Shown here in pieces: positions 56,461 to 64,000 of a DNA stretch of 64,000 nt. Origin of the DNA: Fragum whitleyi (lineage: Eukaryota; Mollusca; Bivalvia; Cardiida; Cardiidae). The DNA is taken from positions 24,670,526-24,734,525 of the forward strand of contig OX411543.1 of NCBI GenBank assembly GCA_948146395.1, in the 5' to 3' direction. The notes beneath the pieces are model-generated. The model searched no databases and had not been told where the DNA came from. It was given only the letters and a program-made list of their open reading frames with translations. Within the stretch, counting starts at the first letter, position 1; every line of letters begins with the position of its first letter. The position numbers and the translations under genes are program-made.

Positions 56461-56694
56461 TGACCCGTCACGCGAAAAGGGACCATCTGGGAATATATAA
56501 AAAAGAGATTGCTTCTAGTACAGGCCAACCAGAGGTCGCATTTCTGAAAGTCTTTCACGGGAAGGTAGATTGATGATTCTAGATTCAGAAAATTAGTAAA
56601 GTGTGATAAGTTTCGACCTTAGTCAGTCTGCGCAGTCTGACTAAGTCAACACTTTTCGCACTACCCAGATGGTCTCTTTTCGCGTGACGGGTCA
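56461..56694. mobile_element. Family C MITE, copy C6
   Basis: Clean ends TGACCCGTCACGCGAAAAGG and TTTTCGCGTGACGGGTCA, 234 bases, inverted relative to C3/C4 (the AGTCAGTCTGCGCAG word lies near the right end). Confidence 0.88.
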
Positions 56695-56979
56695 CATTTA
56701 ATAACTGGAAGCAAAAGCTTACGATTTCTCCCGGATGGAAAAAGAATGTATAATGGGACTGCGTGCAAAATTTCAAAATAGGCGCGGACTCAAAAAACGA
56801 TTTCTCATCGAAAAAACAAACAATTTTTCATCCAAATAGAATGCACGAATCTTGGTAGACACACCAAAAATCAAATAATTTAATATTAGATCTCACAAGT
56901 AGGTTTGGTCATGCTGATAATTTATCAGAATCATTCTTGATGTGATATCTACCTATCGCGAAGGAAATAACTTAACCAA

Positions 56980-57075
56980 CCCTGAGTTCAGGTTTACAAA
57001 ATGGTGCAAACTGTTTGCACATTAAACCCCGCTTTACACGCAAGTGCGCGTGCAAAGCGGGGTATAATTTACACA
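56980..57075. mobile_element. Family G MITE, partial copy G1
   Basis: AACCCTGAGTTCAGGTTTAC, then CCCCGCTTTACACGCAAGTG / GCAAAGCGGGGTATAATTTA; the right outer arm is degraded. Confidence 0.65.
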
Positions 57076-57337
57076 TCTTTCACTTGTTTCGCCATCATGA
57101 ATGCGGAGCTGGACTTCTTCCAGCTAACCAGTCCTCTTCTTCATCCGTCAGTATCGATTTTTGATTGGTCGATTTCGCACGGAAATAAATTAACACCCTG
57201 GAAACTCGGACAAAAAATAACAAGGTGAATGGTTTTGTTATTATTTCGAAATGAAAATGAATAAGTTGGATGAGCGAGTTTTGATTTTAATGTAAGGCGA
57301 TCGTGTTCAAAGTCTACCTTTTTGCTGCTTTCTGGTC

Positions 57338-57450
57338 GGTTAAAAAGACTTCCGTACGGCTAGACAGTCTAGTGAGGACTGTCTAGCCATACGGGTCCGT
57401 CAGGCTAGTCCCACGGACTAGCCGTACTGATCCGTACGGCTAGCCACTTA
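57338..57450. repeat. Cluster of short inverted GTACGGCTAG repeats
   Basis: CCGTACGGCTAGACAGTCTA mirrors ACTGTCTAGCCATACGG. CGGCTAG/CTAGCCG occurs several more times to 57446. It forms compact stem-loops. Confidence 0.75.
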
Positions 57451-58834
57451 AGCTATGGTCACATTTACGGCAATTATCGTAGTAAGTCGTACTCCATTTT
57501 ACCGTGAGCAAGCCGTGTCACAAATACGGTTAACTAAGTTGAAAAAAGACAAAGTACATTTAACAAAGGTACCATCGTACAGTTACCGTAGAAAGAAGTA
57601 AATGCGAGTAGGAACAACTGCGAAGAACTACGTAAAAATTGGAAGTTTAATTAGATTAATTATCAATTCTAATTAATGGAAAATCGCTATTTATTTAGTT
57701 CACAAGTCCTGATATCTCTTTTTTGTCATTCTATAGATAAGAATAAAGATCTTTAGATATATCATAAGGTTTAAAACATAGGGCCAACTTATTTCAGACC
57801 CGGGCGGGGCCCGTTGTTGTTGTTTTCTCAGCTTGAAACTAGCTCTCAGGCTAAAAATATGGTTCACACTGTTTTCAAATTATACCCCGCTTTACAGGAA
57901 AGTGCACGAGTAAAGCGGGGTATAACGTGAATCGTTATGTCATCCTAAACGCAGGACTGGTTTCAAGCTGAAAAAACAACAACAACGGGCCCCGTCCGGG
58001 TCTGAAATAAGTTGGCCCATAGCATTTGTATCAGTCACCTTCTGGTATTATAATTAATTTGTTGTAAAAACACGCAAGCTTCAAACCATCATTTTCACGT
58101 GCACTTCATGAGTAGATTTTATCAATTTCACCGATTCTATTCGGATACGTTCTTATTCGGCAAGAGCAAGATTCAACAAGATCTGACTACGTTGAACTAC
58201 ATTCAAAGTACGACAGAAAATCCGTTTTCACCGTATTGATTTTGAACACACCCAAGATTTGTGCGGCCACTACGGTAGGATTATACGGTAGAAGAATGTT
58301 CAGTCCACGGGCGACTAGGTTAAACTACGCAGTATACGGCAGGATACGTTGTAGTACGGCATTCTTTCATTACGCTGAGATTAAGTTTACAACGTGAAAT
58401 GTGACCGCGATTTTTAACAACGTACTTTTTCCCTACCTAACCGGAGACAAAAATCAGATACACGTACTGCAAAAGAAGTCAATCGCTAGTTCAACCTTGG
58501 TTAACCGTAGTATCGGGTATAAACGTTTACGATATCATAGCGTGCTACTACGGTTGATTTACAGATAAGCAGGGATCAACTACTGTGACAGTACGGCCAA
58601 AATAGGGACAGAATGACGTACTATACCGTGAATAGACTTTTGAACTTGTTTTACAATATCCAAGACACTACAGTCAAACTCGCAAGTTTGCACTACGTTA
58701 CTCACTACGTGTAAGCACGGCTTACTTCGACTTACTGCGCAGTATACGCTTAGCTACGTGAATTTTACGGCTGACTGCATTGATGCATAACTACGACTAA
58801 CTACGTAATTAACGTTATAATGTGACCAAGGCTT
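57449..58834. mobile_element. Possible TIR element M, rich in short TACG words
   Basis: AAGCTATGGTCACATTTACG at the left resembles the complement of ACGTTATAATGTGACCAAGG at the right. An internal ACGTGAAATGTGACCGCG (58399) may be another terminus. The interior is packed with CTACG/CGTAG/TACGG words. It hosts N3. Boundaries are uncertain. Confidence 0.5.
57773..58022. mobile_element. Nested palindrome N3: outer foldback with a family G palindrome at its centre
   Basis: Outer arms GGGCCAACTTATTTCAGACC and GGTCTGAAATAAGTTGGCCC extend inward over CAACAACAACGGGCCCCG for about 70 bases. The centre (about 57841-57955) is a family G-like hairpin (CAAATTATACCCCGCTTTAC / AAAGCGGGGTATAACGTG). Confidence 0.82.
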
Positions 58835-59281
58835 TTCTAAAATTAAAGGAATATACTTTGGTATCGATAACGCATCGTCTCGATGAAAAAAATAGTAAAT
58901 AGTTATTACCTCCCTTTGAAAAAAGTACGTTCTATTCTGTTTGTGTGTCTCCACGGACGAATCAGATGCTTTGAAATCGATACCAGCCAATAGAATTGTG
59001 AAATGATTCGAGCGATTTGAATAAAATTTCGATCGTTCGGATCGATATCGGAGCAATATGAATGGCTGGAGTGGGAATTCGAATGAATGGAATGAAGCGC
59101 TGAAGGAGTGTTTACGAATGGTCCTTATCGGAATGAGGGTCATTTTAACGATGTTACTAACTGTAACAACAAGGATTGCCTGTACGTCAAATTTCATATT
59201 TTTCTTATTTTCCAACAGAAGCTGTAACAGCAATCCTGACTAACAGGTGCGTAACAACCCTGCGTTCACAGTGGTCAACAC

Positions 59282-59719
59282 TACAATTAACAACGTCGTG
59301 AAATTGACAGGGTGATTGATTCTGGAACCATTTTGGAATGAAATTGAATGAGTGTAGGGAGCGGGTTTTGAGTGAATTTAGAGGGAGGTAATCCAATATT
59401 ACTAATTTTGTTCAAGATGAACAAAATTAGCTATATGTATTACCTTCCTATAATAAAAAATTTGTAAGGGTTCTATTAATAGTTTCTTTTTTCTTCAAGA
59501 ACCAATCAGATTCTTAAAATTTCAATTATGTCCGTGAAATCGCGATTTTATTCTTTCTTTAATCATTTGAAAGGTAGTTGCTAATCTTATATCTTTTAGT
59601 AATTTTGAGCGTTGAATGGTTGGAATGAGGGATTAGAATGGATAAATGGAGCGCTGAGTGGACGATTTCGAATGGTTTTCATTGAGATGAATGTCAATTT
59701 CACGATGTAACTAACTGTA
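59282..59719 (+). mobile_element. MITE family A, copy A15
   Basis: TACAATTAACAACGTCGTGA to GATGTAACTAACTGTA; central palindrome about 59385-59455. Confidence 0.9.
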
Positions 59720-59823
59720 CCCTATTTTCAAAAGGGTTCCACAGGAATCTCTACTTATTATCACACGGGGTCCTCCAGATAACCAGGGGTTCCTTTCTTC
59801 ATTACAAACTTAAATCTTTAACA

Positions 59824-60047
59824 CTTTTCTGTTTTACAAAATTTTGGACCTGTCAAAATTCAAAGGTTTTGCAGACGAAAATTTAAAGTGGGTTTAATTT
59901 GAAAAATAATCATTCAGTAGGGTACAAAATAGTGTGGAAAAAGAAGAAATTGCTTGTCAGAAGCAATTTCTTCTTTTTTCACAATGTTTTCTTAATCATA
60001 AAATCACAGGCACGTAAAAAGCAGGGATTTAACAGGAAAGGATTAAA
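59824..60047. mobile_element. Family F MITE, copy F3
   Basis: Third copy, same orientation, with the best central hairpin (AAGAAGAAATTGCTTGTCAG / AAGCAATTTCTTCTTTTTT). Confidence 0.78.
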
Positions 60048-60049
60048 GA

Positions 60050-60897
60050 AATAGCAAGAAAATCCATAGATTATGAATGTTCTAAAGATTTTTTCAAGCT
60101 AAGGTTCTATAACCATTCTTTGTTCCTTACACTTGTAAGGAACTAAGTGCGGTTATGGAGCCTTGGCTAGGAAATGGTGGATTCTTGTCGAAGGAAATTC
60201 TAAATCCCTTTAATATCGAAGAGGCCTAAGGGAATCATTTGTTTGGGCTAGTATGGTCCCTTCTTTTTTGGGGGTTCTTCGGGATCCCGTGACACTGAAA
60301 GTGTCGACCCCTGTTTCAAAAGACCAAGCGGTGCAATTTGTAAATTATACCTCTCTTTGCAAGTATGATTTGCAAACAGTTTGGACTGCTTTGTTATTCT
60401 GAACAAAGAGCAGCTTTCGCACAGATACTCTTTATCGTCGTAACACGACGGAGACCGTAACACAGTTCCCGCGGTGTGAGATCCAAATGGCTTGATTATG
60501 GCTACTTCGTTCCAGGCGGTATTGCCGATTAAATTAATGAATCTGTTTACAAAAATAGTTTGCGAACGTTTGTAAATGGTGCCCCTTATTGCAAATACAC
60601 TTTTTCATGCGCTTTCATCCGTATCGATTGACAAATCAGATAATTGCTTTAAAGCTTTTCGGTGGTTTATCGGGAAATAACGGTAGATTATCACTTGATA
60701 ATTTCACCGCAAAAGCAGTTAAACCATCAAAAACTTATAGCCTGCTTTTGTGCATTTCATCCAATCTGACGTCATCTGTGCGGGGCGAAATAAGTGACGT
60801 CACAATGAACGTTGCATAGCAATCACGCGCAAAATGACGCGCTTTACGAAAATATGTCCTAGACATTTCACATTTTGTCTCATTTGTGCAATGAAGA
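60050..60897. other. Intergenic DNA with decayed family G-like words
   Basis: AAGCGGTGCAATTTGTAAAT and TTATTCTGAACAAAGAGCAG near 60330-60415 resemble family G. No coding signal recognised; CACTGAAAGTGTCG is a small palindrome at 60293. Confidence 0.4.
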
Positions 60898-61052
60898 AAT
60901 AGAATAATCGTTTGTTTTTCGAGTAAGATCGATTAATAATTCATTTCGCGAACAACAAAAGCATAATTTTCAATCCTTGCTCCGCCACTCGTGAAAATAT
61001 GTCTTTTGTTGTTCACTCAATGAATATAAATCGATCTTACACTACAACAAAC
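60898..61052. repeat. Long imperfect hairpin
   Basis: AGAATAATCGTTTGTTTTTC mirrors TACAACAAACGATTATCCTC. The inner arms GCGAACAACAAAAGCATA / TATGTCTTTTGTTGTTCAC match too. Stem about 62 bases. Probably a small MITE. Confidence 0.72.
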
Positions 61053-61132
61053 GATTATCCTCTATTTATGTTTAACTGAGATAAACTTATGACTTCAATC
61101 AGTTTCCACCATTGTTGTTATTATTTTCTTGT

Positions 61133-61411
61133 TTGTTAGTCTAATTAAATGGGGTTTTACATCGCTTAGAATAATCTTTCAGTAATATCTCGGCGGCTGG
61201 AGCACCTAACAATGGATTCCTAGTATTTCTCACACTAGTACTACCATTACATCCCATTACCCCTTCTGCTATACCCTATAGGTGGATGACTATCGATCCC
61301 TTGGTGAGAGTCAAAAAGTCGGAAACGATGAGTGCCGCAGTCGGGAATCGAACTCGGGACCTTTTGAATGATTGTCCGACGTACTTCCAATGCGCTATGA
61401 CGGCGGCTAAA
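61133..61411 (-). mobile_element. tRNA-derived SINE, third near-full copy
   Basis: Same head (B box near 61352 on the minus strand) and body as the other copies. TATTTTCTTGT occurs on both sides (61122-61132 and 61412-61422), an 11-bp candidate target duplication. The tail is less regular than in the other copies, and the head has more substitutions, suggesting an older insertion. Confidence 0.82.
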
Positions 61412-61441
61412 TATTTTCTTGTGTATGGAGACTTTAAGTCT

Positions 61442-61815
61442 TACAGTTGAGAACATCGTAAAATTGAGGTGAAGATTATTGAACGATTTAGGAATTAATA
61501 TAAATGAGTGTGATAAGCGAGTTTGGAGTGAAATTCAAGGGAGGTAAGACAGTAACTTAAGTTAGACACAATTTGCGAGATCGTTTACCCCTCTTTGATG
61601 AAAATATGCTAATTTTGTCGGTTTGCGTGTCCTTGCAGACCAATCAGACGCTTTAAAATCTATACCAACCTTTACAATCGCGGAATAATTTGATCGATTT
61701 GAATGAAATATTGGTGATGCACCTTTGACCGATTTGAGTGAGTTTTAGTAATGAATGAACGGCATTGGTCGGGTTATTCAGAATGGTTTTGATTGCAATG
61801 AGAGTCAATGCCCTG
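61442..61815 (+). mobile_element. MITE family A, copy A16, diverged
   Basis: It starts TACAGTTGAGAACATCGTAA. The palindrome is eroded and the right terminus fades after GGTTTTGATTGCAATGAGAG. Confidence 0.7.
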
Positions 61816-62373
61816 CATTTTCGAAGGTCAAGTGTTTGTGAAAAGGTAGCTCGCTTTCGATGTGACATGTTTAAAATAGATCTATTAGATGAACAAGTTT
61901 TAGTGAGGCATCAAAAATCAGTCTTTACATTGGAAAAGATAGACGCTGATGGTTTCTCGATACTCACTTAAACTTGTATGTCTATATTTACGTGCACTTT
62001 TCTTTTACTAATCGTTTATCGACAAAATCCACCCGGAACCGACCGATAATCGGTTAGTCGCCGATACAATTGCGATTCTGACGATGATCACAAAATCTTA
62101 AGACGAATATATCAATTTAAAGGTAAAATTTACCGATTCGCCACCGATCTTAGAAATCATCCGCTATTGAATGGGCCAATGCAACGTCGGAACATGAAGG
62201 TGACAGTAACTTAATCTGGAATTAGGGCAGTGGGTAAGAATAAGGGGCCTATTTCAATAAACATATTACGATCATTTTTTGCGTAAGTCAAAGATTTAAG
62301 TCGCTTCTACAGTAGTAGCTATATGGAATAATATGAAATTCTGCCATGCAGAATCTAACAATGGATGAAAACA

Positions 62374-62505
62374 TCAGCCCTGCGGACAACAAAACGGTAC
62401 AAACAATTTCCAATTATACCCCGCTTTACACGCTTGTGCACGTGCAAAGCGGGGTATAATTGGAAAACTGTTTGCACCGTTTTGTGATCCTGAACACATG
62501 GCTGG
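62374..62505. mobile_element. Family G palindromic MITE, copy G3
   Basis: CAGCCCTGCGGACAACAAAA to GTGATCCTGAACACATGGCTG; inner arms CCAATTATACCCCGCTTTAC / GCAAAGCGGGGTATAATTGG. Confidence 0.82.
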
Positions 62506-63085
62506 TATTATTTGTGATTTTGACTTACGATTATTATTTTTTTAAAGAAATTTTAAAAAATGGCCCCACCTTTTTGAAGAGGAAGAACGACTTCGTATTG
62601 AGTTCGATTCCTACGGGAAGAATAAGATTTTTTTCGACTTAATTTCATTTCATTCAACTTTTATTCTGAATTTTAACTGATTCTGACGGAATGAGTTTTA
62701 ATGGGGCTGAATGCGCTTCTCACGTGGAATACATAATGATAACACAATTGCAAGGACGTTTTTTGGGAAATTTAATTTCTGTTAAAAGCACGGGATAACT
62801 ATAAAAGTTTGTTGTATTATAAAGGTTTTAAAATTTGTATAAAGATTTCACTTTGAATTTAACTATACTTTATTAATAGAAAAAAATAAATGAATTAAAA
62901 AAAATTATTAAACGAATGAAAAATATCGAAAACAACTTTCATAAAAAATAATCCGTTGGATATGAGAAATGCAATATATGCACAAAACCTGTCATTTTTA
63001 TTACCTATCATAATTTTCTTTTTATTATACACTGTTTATGCCTGATTATATATGCTAAATATGTATTACTTAAAGTGTATTTATA

Positions 63086-63398
63086 AGCGCCGAGCCCGGT
63101 AAGCTGAGCTGTGAAGCATTGGGCTGTCAGTCATTGTGCTGAGAGTTCGAACCCCGGCTAAGCCAATTTCCATCCGAAATTTGATAAAGGTTAATAAGAC
63201 ACGGGTCCATTTGTCTCCCGTCCCCGGGGCGAATATCAATTAAATCGCATATGTGGGATAGGCTGCTGGTGGTTCTGATGAAATGTTGTGGGTAGTTTTG
63301 ATGCGAGAAAAGACATGAAACCATGGGTTGATGCATTAGCCGCCACGATATGACTGTAATAATGTTGAAAGCGACAGTAAAGACCATACAAACAAACC
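63086..63398 (+). mobile_element. tRNA-derived SINE of a different subfamily, plus strand
   Basis: The head GCCGAGCCCGGTAAGCTGAG... has a B-box-like AGTTCGAACCCC at about 63148. The middle differs from the other SINEs, but the 3' part (GATATGACTGTAATAATGTTGAAAGCGACAGTAAAGACC, 63348-63386, read in pieces) shares the core of the other family, followed by an ACAAACAAAC tail. It lies immediately before a family G MITE that starts at about 63400. Confidence 0.75.
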
Positions 63399-63399
63399 T

Positions 63400-63535
63400 A
63401 CCCTGCGTTCAGGATCACCAAACGGTGCAAACAGTTTGCCAATTATACCCCGCTTTGCACGCAGGTGCACGTGCAAAGCAGGATATAATTGGAAAACTGT
63501 TCGCACCGTTTGGTAATCCTGAACTCAGGACTGTA
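63400..63535. mobile_element. Family G palindromic MITE, copy G4
   Basis: ACCCTGCGTTCAGGATCACC mirrors GGTAATCCTGAACTCAGGAC. The inner arms CAATTATACCCCGCTTTGCA / TGCAAAGCAGGATATAATTG make it almost entirely one hairpin. Confidence 0.85.
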
Positions 63536-64000
63536 TTAGCTTGTTAAAACCAAAAATATTTCTTAAAATTTTTGACATGATTGAGCATGACCACTATTTA
63601 AATAATTACCCGCTTTATTGATTCCAACTTAACAAAATCGTTAGTTTTCGTATTATTTCGGGAGTCGATCACGATGATTCATATGCTTATTTTGCGCCAC
63701 CGTAGGTAGAAGGTTCTTCTAGATACAATTGTAAGGATTACGAACTGCAGAATATAAGATCCGTAGTTCTAGCCTCGATAAATCTTATTATTTGTTTTTT
63801 CAAAAACAATTATATTTGTCTTACCCATTACTTGTTTCATTTTGCGTTTTTTTCATTTTGCTTTTTACAAAATTTTAGTCTGATTTACACTTCTCATTTT
63901 TCTCGTTCAAATTTCGACAACTATAGTAAATTGAAGGCAATTGCTTTGACCGTGAAAAGTATAAAATACGGTTTCTTATAAATATATCGTCAGAAAAACA

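Larger units (their letters stand above)
57214..59164 (+). mobile_element. MITE family A, copy A14, split by a roughly 1.5-kb insertion
   Basis: Left part about 57214-57290 (ACAAGGTGAATGGTTTTG...GCGAGTTTTGATTTTAATG in pieces). Right part about 58850-59164 (ATTACCTCCCTTTGAAAAAA to GATGTTACTAACTGTA). The intervening DNA contains element M and a hairpin cluster. Confidence 0.7.

Noticed and set aside
58754..59233. 159-codon minus-strand frame
   Set aside because: It spans the right end of element M and the right half of MITE A14, with no recognisable domain; a chance frame across two repeats.

Overview
The window looks like repeat-packed, AT-rich animal nuclear DNA, most probably from a bivalve mollusc. 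I infer this from three things: tRNA-headed SINEs whose cores resemble V-SINE/Meta-SINE elements of molluscs; tandem-core elements bounded by the 'AGCTCACCTGAGC...' palindrome, an arrangement I associate with bivalve genomes; and APE/RT non-LTR retrotransposons with a CCHC-like C-terminus. No database search was run, so the taxon is an inference. There is no sign of operons, bacterial genes, phage or CRISPR.

Only one apparently intact protein-coding gene is visible: a single-exon, 719-codon rhodopsin-like GPCR on the minus strand (17315-19474). It has a roughly 410-residue third intracellular loop and several altered class A signature residues. All other coding traces are transposon remnants: a 5'-truncated LINE with an ORF1-like and an ORF2 (endonuclease + reverse transcriptase) region (43365-47714); a LINE C-terminal fragment inserted with an 11-bp target duplication (27718-29101); an internally deleted LINE (21240-22170); two minus-strand LINE 3' ends (4205-4610, 7396-7720); and the head and tail of a degenerate Tc1/IS630-like transposase (31410-32297).

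Layout. 1-9 kb: SINE and MITE fragments, a tandem/inverted hairpin cluster and nested MITEs. 9.9-13.3 kb: a 3.3-kb foldback element with about 1.2-kb arms. 13.5-17.2 kb: MITEs. 17.3-19.5 kb: the GPCR. 19.8-22.2 kb: MITEs and a LINE remnant. 24.1-30.1 kb: tandem-core elements (145-bp and about 170-bp units) in opposite orientations, one interrupted by a LINE. 30.4-31.1 kb: a MITE carrying a SINE. 31.4-37.4 kb: transposase remnant and a second, 5.1-kb inverted-repeat structure. 38.1-41.4 kb: a 967-bp TIR element, a deletion derivative, and a MITE carrying a SINE. 41.5-51.8 kb: a complex array of one element family, interrupted by a LINE and by a TIR element. 52-64 kb: more MITEs, a nested foldback, and two further SINEs.

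The best-supported biology is the insertion history. Several nests are proven internally by target-site duplications or by an uninterrupted paralogue elsewhere in the window, so relative ages can be read directly. Family names (A, C, D, E, F, G, H, J, K, L, M, N, P, Q) are mine. Boundaries come from reading by eye and may be off by several bases.
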